Under the pieces are notes generated by a model that was given only the letters and a program-made list of their open reading frames with translations, made no database searches and was not told the DNA's origin. DNA of 44,468 bases, taken from the NCBI RefSeq assembly GCF_913566895.1, contig NZ_CAJYCN010000020.1:1-44468 (forward strand), read 5' to 3'. Source of the DNA: Listeria ilorinensis. Its GTDB lineage: Bacteria; Bacillota; Bacilli; Lactobacillales; Listeriaceae. How positions within the stretch are numbered: position 1 is the first letter of the stretch; the number at the start of each line of letters is the position of its first letter. The position numbers and the translations under genes are program-made. Of the stretch, positions 36,277 to 44,468 are shown in pieces.

Positions 36277-36323
36277 CAGACTGTAGACAAAGTATAAAAA
36301 TATTTGGTTTACAGTCTTTTTTT
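36277..36323 (+). terminator. Terminator of the polysaccharide operon
   Basis: The arms GACTGTA and TACAGTC, extended by AC/GT and AA/TT pairs, are followed by seven T. Confidence 0.92.
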
Positions 36324-36510
36324 ATATACTAGAAGTGAAGAAAAAACAGGAAAGGTGGAAAAGAAAAGCAGTTTGCCTATATTCTTCAAATGAAAAGCGG
36401 ATTTTTCTACAGTACGTATCGTTATCTATAATGATGAAAAAAACTTTGTCTAAAATGTGAAGAATTGGAATTCATATAACTTTTATTTTAATAAATATTA
36501 CGAAATAACG
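36324..36510. other. Gene-free gap
   Basis: The gap between the operon and the next gene spans 36129-36662. Apart from the terminator, promoter and palindrome listed separately, I see no gene in it. Confidence 0.6.
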
Positions 36511-36539
36511 TGTACAACCCTTGACTTGTGTGCTAATAT
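36511..36539 (+). promoter_or_regulatory. Putative promoter of the second LRR/MucBP surface gene
   Basis: TGTACA (36511-36516) and TAATAT (36534-36539) are spaced by 17 bases. A TTGACT lies within the spacer but has no suitably spaced -10. A 120-base leader follows. Confidence 0.5.
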
Positions 36540-36590
36540 AACAATGTATTTGTATCCTATCGCTTGATAGCGTGGATTTACTGACAAATA

Positions 36591-36610
36591 TATGTGAAAA
36601 ACACCACATA
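36591..36610 (+). promoter_or_regulatory. Crp-like palindrome in the surface-gene leader
   Basis: TATGTG and CACATA are perfect arms around an 8-base centre, which is the TGTG-N8-CACA spacing of a Crp-type operator. The position downstream of the likely promoter would suit a repressor or an mRNA hairpin. Confidence 0.4.
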
Positions 36611-36662
36611 AAATCGAATAGCTGAATAATCAGTCTATTAACAACAAAGAGGAGAGGGAAAC

Positions 36663-38888
36663 TTGAAGAAAATTATTGCATCAATGTTAGCTACTTTACT
36701 TGTCATTTTTACATGCAGTCCGTTTAATTCTGTTCAAGCAGCAGAAACAGATATTGTTAATATTCCGGACAGTAACCTTTTGGAAGGTTTAAAGGACCAG
36801 TTAGATAAGCCTTTTACGACATCACTTACAGAGGGAGATTTGGCTCAACTGGAATATGTCGATGCGGGTTATTCGAACCCTAGAGATGCGTTTGTGCCAG
36901 GTAAAGTTTCAAATTTAACAGGGTTAGAATATGCGGTGAATATAACTAAACTTAATTTTTCGTCAAGCAAGGTTGCGGATATAACGCCTATTATCTATTT
37001 ACCTAAATTAAAAAGTATTGTGGGCGTTGACACTTCTTTGGCGAGTATAGAGGGCATTCAAAACCTTCCGTCGCTTGAATCACTTGAATTAGGTGCTGAC
37101 TACATTGAAGATTTTTCTCCGTTGCTGGAAGCAGAAGGATTGAAAGATTTTTCATACAATTCCTATAACTGGCTTTCCAATGAATATTCTACTATTAGTG
37201 ATGTATCGATCTTTTCAAAGATGAAAAATCTGGAAACACTTGATTTGACCTGGAATGAGGTAAAAGATCTTTCACCATTACGAGATAATCGTACAATCAA
37301 AACGTTAAATTTAACACATAATTCAGTAGAGAGTTTAACATCGCTTGCAGAAATGAAAGCCTTGCAGGTCTTGTATTTGGATGAAAATAATCTATATTCA
37401 TTGGATGATTTGAGTACATTAGAAGGTATGCGGATTTTATATGCTAACTCCAACCATATTACAGATGTATCCGCATTGAATCATTTATTTGAGACCATGC
37501 TAAAAGGCGATGATGATTATAAAGGACTTCAAATTAACAATCAAACTATTACATTGCCAGCTATTACTGTACAATCAGGTGGAACTGCAGTGTCAAACAA
37601 TCCAACGCGTGGACTTGATAATCAAGTGATGGATGTTCAAAGTGTTTCTAATAATGGATATAGTTCGACTGACTCGAAACAGATTTCTTGGGACAATGTG
37701 GTAGAAGATACGACAGTGACTTATAATATCGCACATAAAGAAAAATCAGCGGCAGGTGTAGATTTTTCCTATTCACTTAAAGTCACACAGCCAATAAAAG
37801 TGGCTAAAGAAAATAGTAAACAAGTGACGGTTAAACATCAAGATGGTGATGGGAATAAATTAGCAGACGATGATGTATTTACGGTCAATACAGGTGACAC
37901 TTACCAAACAGAGGCAAAAACGATTGAAGGTTATCAAGTGGCGCGTATCGAAGGCGAACCTACTGGAACAATGGGCACGCAAGATGTGCAAGTCACGTAT
38001 ATTTATGAACGCGCGGCAGGTCAAGATGTAACAGTGAAATATGTAGATGAAGAAGGCAACGAACTGGCCGATTCAGAAACATTAACTGGGAAAATTGGTG
38101 ACAGCTATACGACGACTGCGAAAACGATTGCCGGTTGGGCCTTGAAAGAGACCCCAGCAAATGCGACTGGAACATTCAGTAAAGATGCACAAACTGTCAC
38201 GTATGTGTACGAAAAAGTTGGAGAAACTAGTAAACAAGTGACGGTTAAACACCAAGATAGTGATGGGAATAAATTAGCAGACGATGATGTATTTACGGTC
38301 AATACAGGTGATACTTACCAAACAGAGGCAAAAACGATTGAAGGTTATCAAGTGGCGCGTATCGAAGGCGAACCTACTGGAACAATGGGCACGCAAGATG
38401 TGCAAGTCACGTATATTTATGAACGCGCGGCAGGTCAAGATGTAACAGTGAAATATGTAGATGAAGAAGGCAACGAACTGGCCGATTCGGAAACAATGAC
38501 TGGGAAAATCGGTGACAGCTATACGACGACTGCAAAAGCGATTGCCGGTTGGACATTGAAAGAAACCCCAGCAAATGCAACTGGAACATTCAGCAAAGAT
38601 GCACAAACTGTCACGTATGTGTACGAAAAAGAGGATTCAGCTGTGATGCCGCCATCTGATAATGAGAAGCCGGCAGAATCGGACGCACTTAGTGTGACAG
38701 AAGACGATGCAACTCCAAGTGAACAAGTTACTTCGAATGAGGCTTTAACACTTAGTGAAACGAAAAAGAATCAATCATTGCCTAAAACTGGCGATACTGC
38801 TACAGATAATAGCATGTGGGCTGGGTTAGGTCTGCTACTGGTAGGACTAGCTATATTAGGTGTACGTAAAACAGGAAAGATGAACTAA
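36663..38888 (+). CDS. Internalin-like LRR/MucBP surface protein with LPXTG anchor
   Basis: The 741-residue protein has a signal peptide of about 27 residues (ending VQAA). Internalin-type leucine-rich repeats occupy about 75-270 (MKNLETLDLTWNEVKDLSPL, MKALQVLYLDENNLYSLDDL), followed by an Ig-like inter-repeat region. Four MucBP-type repeats in A-B-A-B order run from about 385 to 655. A spacer leads to LPKTG (about 706), a hydrophobic segment and the tail RKTGKMN. Sortase should attach it to the wall. The two A-B units are almost identical at DNA level, so they are a recent duplication. The start is TTG with AAAGAGGAG eight bases upstream. It is transcribed alone between two terminators. Confidence 0.93.
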   Translation: MKKIIASMLATLLVIFTCSPFNSVQAAETDIVNIPDSNLLEGLKDQLDKPFTTSLTEGDLAQLEYVDAGYSNPRDAFVPGKVSNLTGLEYAVNITKLNFSSSKVADITPIIYLPKLKSIVGVDTSLASIEGIQNLPSLESLELGADYIEDFSPLLEAEGLKDFSYNSYNWLSNEYSTISDVSIFSKMKNLETLDLTWNEVKDLSPLRDNRTIKTLNLTHNSVESLTSLAEMKALQVLYLDENNLYSLDDLSTLEGMRILYANSNHITDVSALNHLFETMLKGDDDYKGLQINNQTITLPAITVQSGGTAVSNNPTRGLDNQVMDVQSVSNNGYSSTDSKQISWDNVVEDTTVTYNIAHKEKSAAGVDFSYSLKVTQPIKVAKENSKQVTVKHQDGDGNKLADDDVFTVNTGDTYQTEAKTIEGYQVARIEGEPTGTMGTQDVQVTYIYERAAGQDVTVKYVDEEGNELADSETLTGKIGDSYTTTAKTIAGWALKETPANATGTFSKDAQTVTYVYEKVGETSKQVTVKHQDSDGNKLADDDVFTVNTGDTYQTEAKTIEGYQVARIEGEPTGTMGTQDVQVTYIYERAAGQDVTVKYVDEEGNELADSETMTGKIGDSYTTTAKAIAGWTLKETPANATGTFSKDAQTVTYVYEKEDSAVMPPSDNEKPAESDALSVTEDDATPSEQVTSNEALTLSETKKNQSLPKTGDTATDNSMWAGLGLLLVGLAILGVRKTGKMN
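37814..38217 (+). repeat. MucBP A-B repeat unit, copy 1
   Basis: This 404-bp segment recurs at a 414-bp offset with only a handful of base differences. It encodes one A-type and one B-type MucBP module (138 residues per period). Confidence 0.95.
38228..38631 (+). repeat. MucBP A-B repeat unit, copy 2
   Basis: Second copy of the unit at 37814. The differences include one changed codon each at the D-G-D/D-S-D position and at ETL/ETM. Such near-identity suggests recent tandem duplication or gene conversion, and copy number may vary between strains. Confidence 0.95.
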
Positions 38889-38898
38889 CTGATTTAGG

Positions 38899-38935
38899 AC
38901 TGTCTAGAGTAAAACTTTGCTCTAGGCAGTTTTTT
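38899..38935 (+). terminator. Terminator of the LPXTG gene
   Basis: The arms ACTGTCTAGAG and CTCTAGGCAGT (one G-T pair) are followed by T6. Confidence 0.93.
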
Positions 38936-39054
38936 CTATGCCGCCATATTTATTTAATCATTTCAAAGCTGTCAAGCATCTTTTCTATCCAGAAGTTGCT
39001 ACTTTCTATGAATACCTTTATTTAATAAACTTCCTTTATTAATGTCGTTAACGA

Positions 39055-39063
39055 TGATATAAT
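39055..39063 (+). promoter_or_regulatory. Extended -10 promoter of the VOC gene
   Basis: TGATATAAT is a consensus extended -10 element about 75 bases before the start codon. The -35 is poor. Confidence 0.6.
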
Positions 39064-39138
39064 ATGAAATTATAAAAGAAGTTTGCTATATAAAGAAGGA
39101 ATAAGAAAAGTTGATGCAAAGTTTGAGGAGGAATGATG

Positions 39139-39519
39139 ATGAAGCTCGAACACATTGCCATTTGGGTAACGGATCTTGAAAATATGAAGGCCTTTTATCA
39201 AAAATATTTTAACGTTCATTGTGGCGACTTATATCACAATGTGCAGACAGGTTTCAGTTCCTATTTTTTAGCGTTTGAGCAGGGTGCTAGAATTGAGTTG
39301 ACAAATAAAAAACATCTGTCTGACAGAATAGCAGAGAGTTTGGGCTATACGCATATTGCCATAGCTGTTGGAGATGAAAAGGCTGTTGATGAAATGACCA
39401 GGAAATTCGTGCAAGATGGATTTCCGTTATTAAGCGGGCCGCGTATTACCGGAGATGGATACTATGAAGCCGTTATACAAGATCCTGAAGGTAATTTGAT
39501 TGAGTTGACAACAAACTAA
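39139..39519 (+). CDS. VOC-family protein (glyoxalase/dioxygenase superfamily)
   Basis: The 126-residue protein is a single VOC fold. It carries the four metal-ligand positions of the superfamily: H5 (LEHIAIWV), a glutamate in ARIELTN, a histidine in YTHIAIAV and a glutamate in GNLIELT. It could be a lactoylglutathione-lyase-like enzyme or a resistance protein, and the substrate cannot be read. ATG 39139 is picked from three adjacent ATG codons because GAGGAGG lies seven bases upstream. It is followed by an MFS gene after 47 bases and may be co-transcribed with it. Confidence 0.88.
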   Translation: MKLEHIAIWVTDLENMKAFYQKYFNVHCGDLYHNVQTGFSSYFLAFEQGARIELTNKKHLSDRIAESLGYTHIAIAVGDEKAVDEMTRKFVQDGFPLLSGPRITGDGYYEAVIQDPEGNLIELTTN

Positions 39520-39566
39520 TAAAGCTACTTTTAAAGGTATTCAGTCAGAACGAAGAGGAGTTTATC

Positions 39567-40748
39567 ATGTTTAACATCTTATTAGCCATTATTTATCTGG
39601 CATTTATCAGTTTGGGTTTGCCGGATGCGCTACTTGGATCAGCCTGGCCTGCAATGTATCATGATTTTGATGTGTCGGTCTCCTATGCGGGAATTATTTC
39701 GATGATCGTTGCCTTCGGGACGATTATTTCCAGTCTGCAAAGTGATCGGCTGACGAAAAAATTCGGCACGGGGAAGATCACTGCTTTTAGTGTGTTGCTG
39801 ACGGCGATTGCTTTATTTGGTTTTTCAACCGCCCAGTCATTCTGGATGCTTTGCTTGTGGGCGATTCCATATGGGCTAGGCGCGGGTAGTGTAGATGCTT
39901 CGATCAATAACTACGTGGCGATTCATTATGCAAGTCGGCATATGAGCTGGTTACATGCTTTTTGGGGGATCGGAGCTTCGATTGGCCCGGTCATCATGGG
40001 AAGCGTTTTGAGTAGCGGTGATTCGTGGAATAGGGGCTATTTGTATATCGCTAGTTTTCAAATTCTGCTAACGGTGATTCTGCTGTTCAGCTTGCCGCTT
40101 TGGAAATCCAGTCAGATTCCGGGCAATAGCAAAAGGGCATCAAGAGAGCCACTATCTTTGAAAACCATTCTGAAGATACCAGGAGCAAAGGCCAGTATGA
40201 TTACCTTTTTTTGCTACTGTGCGCTAGAGCAGACGACCGGGCTATGGGCGAGCAGCTATCTGGTTTTGTTTAAGCATGTACCGAAAGAAACGGCTGCTGC
40301 TTTTGCAGGTCTGTTTTTCATCGGGATTGCTTTTGGACGTATTTTGAGTGGATTTTTGACAATGCGGTTCAATGATAAGCAAATGATCAGAATGGGATTG
40401 ACGACTTTGCTGATCGGTATTATTGCACTGCTGCTGCCATTTGGAAACATCCTTTCGATTATAGGACTGATTTTTATTGGACTAGGTTGTGCACCAATCT
40501 ATCCGTCAGTTATTCATGCAACACCGGATTATTTTGGTGTCGAAAATTCGCAAGCGATGATTGGAGCGCAAATGGCGTTCGCCTATATTGGTACTTGTTT
40601 GATGCCGCCCCTATTCGGCGTGATTGCAAATACCATCAGTGTGGGACTGCTTCCGGTATTTCTGCTGATTCTGTTGATCATCATGTATAGGATGCATGAA
40701 AAAATGTTGAAAAATATCAAGCAGGAAGTGTCTATTTCGAGTAATTGA
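39567..40748 (+). CDS. MFS transporter (YbjJ/FucP-like)
   Basis: The 393-residue protein has 12 predicted membrane segments. The N-terminal stretch FISLGLPDALLGSAWPAM and the middle WAIPYGLGAGSVDASINNYVA fit the sugar-type group of the major facilitator superfamily that includes FucP and YbjJ. The direction and substrate are unknown. The start is clear, with GAAGAGGAG seven bases upstream. It probably forms a pair with the VOC gene, and a terminator follows. Confidence 0.88.
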   Translation: MFNILLAIIYLAFISLGLPDALLGSAWPAMYHDFDVSVSYAGIISMIVAFGTIISSLQSDRLTKKFGTGKITAFSVLLTAIALFGFSTAQSFWMLCLWAIPYGLGAGSVDASINNYVAIHYASRHMSWLHAFWGIGASIGPVIMGSVLSSGDSWNRGYLYIASFQILLTVILLFSLPLWKSSQIPGNSKRASREPLSLKTILKIPGAKASMITFFCYCALEQTTGLWASSYLVLFKHVPKETAAAFAGLFFIGIAFGRILSGFLTMRFNDKQMIRMGLTTLLIGIIALLLPFGNILSIIGLIFIGLGCAPIYPSVIHATPDYFGVENSQAMIGAQMAFAYIGTCLMPPLFGVIANTISVGLLPVFLLILLIIMYRMHEKMLKNIKQEVSISSN

Positions 40749-40764
40749 GCTTTTCTGTTTGACA

Positions 40765-40794
40765 AGGCCACCTTGCCTGAGAGGTGGCTTTTTT
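40765..40794 (+). terminator. Terminator of the VOC/MFS unit
   Basis: The perfect 7-bp stem GCCACCT/AGGTGGC, with an 8-nt loop, is followed by six T. Confidence 0.93.
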
Positions 40795-40858
40795 GTGGTT
40801 TTTTGGAAGGATCGATCGTTGTTTTTTTGAAGAATTCCTTCCGAAAAGCGGGCTGATA

Positions 40859-40867
40859 TGCTATTCT
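40859..40867 (+). promoter_or_regulatory. Putative extended -10 for the MFS/amidohydrolase pair
   Basis: TGCTATTCT fits an extended -10 element, 36 bases before the GTG start. No good -35 is evident. Confidence 0.45.
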
Positions 40868-40902
40868 AAATCAAGTAAAGCATAGAAAGGAAGCGAAGAA
40901 AA

Positions 40903-42138
40903 GTGACAAAATGGCTACCGCGTGATCTATGGATCGTCATTATCGGGATGGTTCTTTTATATACGGGTTTATCATTTATTTGGCCGTTTAATATGGTTTA
41001 TATGACACAGGAACTTGGCATGACAGGGACGGAGGCTTCGATGGTTCTCTTGGTCAATTCAGGTGTAGGAATTATTTCAAGTGTGATAGGAGGGATTATT
41101 TTTGACCGGCTGACGGGGTATATTTCGCTAGCAATCGGGACGGTGATTCTGGTTGGCTCTACATTTTTATTAAGTATTTTTCATGGTTATCCGGCTTTTA
41201 TGTGGAATTTGTGGGCAGTCGGGATCGCGATGGGGATGGTATTTGCTGGTCTCTATGCTGCGGCGGGTCTTACACATCCGACTGGCGGTCGGACAGGCTT
41301 TAATGCCATCTATGTGGCGCAGAATATCGGTGTAGCTGTGGGGCCGTTTTTGGCGGGCTTTCTGGCGGAAAAAGGAATGGGGCATGTCTATTTAGGCGCG
41401 TTTGTGTTTGCGGTTTTATATGCGGTGTTCTTTTTTGTGTTTTTCCGGCGGATCGACTGGCGGTCTGAGCGAGTGGAGGTAGATACGAAGCATCACCGAA
41501 TAGGCATGACGCGTGAAAAGGCGACTGTTTGGGGGATCATAGCTCTTTTACTGCTACTTGCGACTTATTTGTTCTGCCAATTGTCGCACGTACAATGGCA
41601 GTCCAATCTTTCTACATACATGACGGCAGATAAAGGTGTGACGACTGCTCAATATGGTCAGCTTTGGAGTCTTAATGGGGCGATGATCGTTTTAGGACAA
41701 TTTATTTTGATTCCGTTGGTCAATCGATTTAAAAAACGTCTGTTGGCGCAAATTTATATTGGAATCCTGCTCTTTATAGCAGCATTTATTGTGGCGATGC
41801 AGGCTGAGGTTTATAGCGGCTTTGTGCTAGGGATGATCTTTTTGACGCTCGGGGAAATGTTTGCTTGGCCGGCGATTCCAACGATCGCTTATCAGCTGGC
41901 ACCACATGGATCGGCGGGACTTTATCAAGGGCTGGTCAATGGGATGGCGACTGCAGCTCGGATGCTGGCACCGTTTTTAGGTGCTGTGATCGTTTCACAG
42001 TTTGGCGGTATGACGGCGCTCTTCATCGGTGTGTTTATTCTCCTTGGTCTAGCGGTTGTCAGTATTACGCTTGAGCAAGTCGTTCAGCGCCGGAAAGTGA
42101 TGGGGCAGGAAGAACTTGTGCAGAAGGAGGAATTTTGA
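40903..42138 (+). CDS. MFS drug/solute transporter
   Basis: The 411-residue protein has about 12 membrane segments in two halves. Visible features include the loop after helix 2 (GGIIFDRLTGYISLAIG) and the helix-5 stretch AQNIGVAVGPFLAGFLAEKG, which resembles the multidrug-efflux type. Substrate is not predictable. The GTG start has AGAAAGGA about 11 bases upstream. The stop codon overlaps the next gene's ATG by one base (TGATG), so the two are translationally coupled and may act on a common compound. Confidence 0.88.
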   Translation: MTKWLPRDLWIVIIGMVLLYTGLSFIWPFNMVYMTQELGMTGTEASMVLLVNSGVGIISSVIGGIIFDRLTGYISLAIGTVILVGSTFLLSIFHGYPAFMWNLWAVGIAMGMVFAGLYAAAGLTHPTGGRTGFNAIYVAQNIGVAVGPFLAGFLAEKGMGHVYLGAFVFAVLYAVFFFVFFRRIDWRSERVEVDTKHHRIGMTREKATVWGIIALLLLLATYLFCQLSHVQWQSNLSTYMTADKGVTTAQYGQLWSLNGAMIVLGQFILIPLVNRFKKRLLAQIYIGILLFIAAFIVAMQAEVYSGFVLGMIFLTLGEMFAWPAIPTIAYQLAPHGSAGLYQGLVNGMATAARMLAPFLGAVIVSQFGGMTALFIGVFILLGLAVVSITLEQVVQRRKVMGQEELVQKEEF

Positions 42139-43715
42139 TGAAGCTGTGGACGAACGGAACTTTTTATACGATGGAAAAAGAAGGGGCGACAACTGAGGCG
42201 GTTTTGACGGATCATGGGAAAATTGTGGCAGTTGGACAGGAGGCGCTTCTTTATAGTGAGGCGGAACAAGTCGATCTGGATGGAGCCGTTGTTTTTCCGG
42301 GGTTTGTCGATTCGCATCTTCATTTATTATGGTACGGACAGTTTCTTGATCGGCTAAGTTTGACGGATACGGTGAGCAAAAAAGAGGCATTGACGAGGAT
42401 TGCAGAACGTGTAGCAAATCTAGCAGCAGATGAATGGCTGTTTGTCGAGGGGTACGATGAAAATAAATGGCAGGATCAGTCCACTCTTCTGACGCGTGAT
42501 GATTTGGATCAGGTCAGTGCGGGGCATCCTGTTTTGGTTCGGCGGATCGATTATCACTCTGTCAGTGTAAACAGTGCATTGATCGAGGCGATTGGATTGA
42601 CGTCAGAGACATGCTTTACTGGCGGTGGAGAAATCGATACGGATGAAGCAGGGCGACTTTCGGGTGTGCTTCGTGATAATGCGACGACAGTGGCGATTGA
42701 TGCGTTTCCAGTTGCCACACAGGATGAGCTCTGCCGCTGGTTACGACTGGCAGTGCGCGACTTATGGACAAAGGGCGTGACGGGCGGACACAGTGAGGAT
42801 CTGCATTATTTTAACGGTTTTGCGGGAACTTTGGCGGCTTTTCGGGCCACACTAACGGAGGACTTTCCTTTTCGTGCGCATCTGTTGGTGCATAATGCGG
42901 AACTTGAGAACTTTTGCCGAAGCGGCGAGCATTTTGTGTCGGGGGACCCTTTTCTCGAGCTAGGAGCCATGAAAATTTTTTATGATGGGACAGTTGGCTC
43001 AAGGACGGCGTTGATGTCAAGGCCGTACGCTGATGATCCGGGAAATTACGGTTTGCAGATTCAGTCGGACGAAGAATTTGAAGCGATGGTAAAACAGGCG
43101 CGGGATGCGGGGCTGCCTGTGGCGATTCATATTTTGGGCGATCTGGCATTTCAAAAGGTGATCCATACACTGCAAAAATTCCCACCGCAACCGGGCCAGT
43201 ATGACCGAATGATCCACACACCTTGGCTTCGAGATGATTTACTGGAAGAAGCTGCGGGAATGCCGATCTGTTTTGATCTTCAGCCGCAGTTTATGAGTAG
43301 TGATTTGCCATGGGCGTTGGATGTGCTTGGCAGTGAGCATCCAAAACGGGCTTTCGCATGGAAAACGCTGATCGATCATGGTTTTAAGGTGTCATTTGGC
43401 AGTGACGCACCGATCGAGACACCGAATCCTTTTTACGGGATTCATGCAGCAGTGACGCGGACAGCGAGTCAGGATTTGAATGGACAGCGCTATTTTGTGG
43501 AAGAAGCATTGTCGGTATACGAGGCAATTCACAGTTATACAACGAAAACAGCGACAATCAGTTATAAGGAAGGCGAACGGGGGAAAATCGCGCCGGGCTA
43601 TGTGGCTGATTTTACAATGACGCGGGAAGATCCATTTCAGGTGGAGGAAGCGCGTTTGCGTGAGCTGGAAGTGATACGGACGGTGGTTGCTGGGAAGACG
43701 GTATTCGAGAAGTAG
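42138..43715 (+). CDS. Metal-dependent amidohydrolase (YtcJ-like)
   Basis: The 525-residue protein belongs to the amidohydrolase family 3 group. It shows the metal-binding HxH (VDSHLHLLW), a central KIFYDGTVGSRT region, a histidine in PVAIHILGD, another in MIHTPWLRDD, and the late aspartate in SFGSDAPIETPNP. Enzymes of this type hydrolyse cyclic amides, formamides or N-acyl compounds; the substrate is not assigned. ATG 42138 is preferred because AAGGAGG lies seven bases upstream; a TTG just before is closer to that site. It is coupled to the upstream MFS gene, suggesting import and breakdown of the same compound. Confidence 0.9.
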   Translation: MKLWTNGTFYTMEKEGATTEAVLTDHGKIVAVGQEALLYSEAEQVDLDGAVVFPGFVDSHLHLLWYGQFLDRLSLTDTVSKKEALTRIAERVANLAADEWLFVEGYDENKWQDQSTLLTRDDLDQVSAGHPVLVRRIDYHSVSVNSALIEAIGLTSETCFTGGGEIDTDEAGRLSGVLRDNATTVAIDAFPVATQDELCRWLRLAVRDLWTKGVTGGHSEDLHYFNGFAGTLAAFRATLTEDFPFRAHLLVHNAELENFCRSGEHFVSGDPFLELGAMKIFYDGTVGSRTALMSRPYADDPGNYGLQIQSDEEFEAMVKQARDAGLPVAIHILGDLAFQKVIHTLQKFPPQPGQYDRMIHTPWLRDDLLEEAAGMPICFDLQPQFMSSDLPWALDVLGSEHPKRAFAWKTLIDHGFKVSFGSDAPIETPNPFYGIHAAVTRTASQDLNGQRYFVEEALSVYEAIHSYTTKTATISYKEGERGKIAPGYVADFTMTREDPFQVEEARLRELEVIRTVVAGKTVFEK

Positions 43716-43731
43716 CAAGAGGGTGAAAGCG

Positions 43732-43879
43732 ATGGATAATAAGACATTTCAAGCTATGGGTAAGGGATATTCTTATTTGTGGAAAACGGAAGCCACGGCT
43801 ATCGTCAGAAAAGGACAAAGACAAGGTTAAGAAATACGAGCAGGAATTTGAACGTTTGTTGACAATTTATACGGGCTAA
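43732..43879 (+). pseudogene. Small frameshifted ORF
   Basis: Codons from ATG 43732 read MDNKTFQAMGKGYSYLW and then run into a stop after a further stretch. Removing one A from the run at 43783-43786 continues the frame as KKRKPRLSSEKDKDKV and on to KYEQEFERLLTIYTG with a stop at 43879, which is a sensible small charged protein of about 48 residues. GAGGGTGA precedes the ATG. I do not recognise a family. It could be a real frameshift, a sequencing error or coincidence. Confidence 0.4.
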
Positions 43880-43917
43880 AAGGGTAAGTTGGAATTTTTT
43901 AAGATAAATAGTAATGC

Positions 43918-43954
43918 GAAAAAGATGTTTTAGGAGACACTAAAACATCTTTTT
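43918..43954. terminator. Bidirectional terminator
   Basis: A perfect stem (AAAAGATGTTTTAG and its complement, 6-nt loop) is flanked by A and T runs. It closes the amidohydrolase unit. Confidence 0.93.
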
Positions 43955-44468
43955 CATGAAGGCAAAGAAAATATGTCGGCCTAAAGTAGTGAAATTCTTC
44001 CAGAAGAGCAACGGGGGTTATTTCCATGCTCAGATATAAAATAGGTGAGTTTATAATTATCTTTAGGAGGCTAAGCGTTAAGTGTATCAAGGTGATACAT
44101 AAGATGTGTTTATTCTTTAGTTTATTCACGGAATTGTCAATATATTATAAAGAGTTATATGTTATAATGAAGGTTAATTATAGTGCATTTACTAATATCA
44201 AGAAGGTGATAAAAGATAATAAATATTCGTCTAAAGGATTAAATATTTTTAAAGCCTCGTAAAGTAGATAAAAGTCTAAGTTTTGTCTGAGCTTCTTTTT
44301 TGCTCAATACATGCACTTCTTTCAGAAAAATCCGAATATTGAATTCGGAATATTTTTATCGTTCTTATGAACATAAGTAAACAGCGATAATTTTCCTCTA
44401 TAACTGCTTTCCTTCTCCCTAAAGATCCAATCCCTTTTCTATAAAAGATTTTAATATAAGTATAAAAG
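43955..44468. other. Gene-poor end of the window
   Basis: These 514 AT-rich bases hold no gene I can support. A 78-codon frame at 44026-44262 lacks a ribosome-binding site and has no recognisable domain, so I do not call it. A TCCGAA/TTCGGA hairpin at 44331-44349 followed by T5 could be a terminator for something on the plus strand. Confidence 0.5.

Noticed and set aside
37814-38631. Tandem repeat considered as a CRISPR-like or mobile element
   Set aside because: The repeat is in frame, codes for protein modules and has no spacers, terminal repeats or transposase.
44026-44262. A 78-codon ORF near the end of the window
   Set aside because: It has no ribosome-binding site, its composition follows the AT-rich DNA and no domain is visible.

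Overview
The window looks like a chromosomal segment of a Listeria species (Firmicutes, low to mid GC). The strongest evidence is a p60 (iap) gene with a nearly canonical Listeria N terminus, divergent from a 776-residue SecA2. Around these lies the gene order I recall for the iap-secA2 locus of L. monocytogenes: purine permease, family-1 glycosidase, GntR regulator, wall-anchored protein, split ThrE-type exporter, small YdbC-like protein, esterase-like protein, RlmI-like methyltransferase. The p60 here has three LysM domains and a serine-rich linker instead of two LysM and Thr-Asn repeats. This points away from L. monocytogenes and towards a more divergent lineage, possibly L. grayi. The species call is inference only.

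Layout. 1-1.6 kb: the tail of an LPXTG protein, an empty stretch and a Crp/PrfA-like regulator. 1.6-5.5 kb: a purine permease on the minus strand under a guanine-type riboswitch, then a phospho-beta-glucosidase and its GntR regulator. 5.6-7.5 kb: an LRR/MucBP/LPXTG surface protein. 7.5-16.4 kb: the conserved block with yjjB/yjjP-like exporter genes, ydbC-like gene, alpha/beta hydrolase, methyltransferase, iap, secA2 and an SDR oxidoreductase. 16.6-17.8 kb: an AI-2E family membrane protein. 18-22.2 kb: two Crp-like regulators and a 907-residue secreted Ig-repeat protein, followed by a decayed extra repeat. 22.5-36.1 kb: a lipoprotein and a tightly packed ten-gene operon for an exported cell-surface polysaccharide. 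36.6-38.9 kb: a second LRR/MucBP/LPXTG protein with a 414-bp internal duplication. 39.1-43.7 kb: a VOC protein, two MFS transporters and an amidohydrolase. The last 750 bases hold only a frameshifted small ORF and hairpins.

How the genes fit together. Much of the window concerns the cell surface: three LPXTG proteins, the p60 hydrolase, the SecA2 motor (known in Listeria to export p60), a secreted Ig-repeat protein and the polysaccharide operon. That operon encodes a UDP-ManNAc dehydrogenase-like enzyme, four glycosyltransferase proteins (two of them multi-domain), a protein joining an apparently inactive FkbM-like fold to a long coiled coil, an Asp2/CpsF-like alpha/beta hydrolase, a TagGH/Wzm-Wzt ABC exporter and a sugar epimerase. 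It has no flippase, polymerase or initiating transferase. I infer an ABC-exported acidic wall polymer that starts on a lipid carrier made elsewhere. This operon and the mini-ORF-coupled starts at three genes are the least familiar parts of the window.
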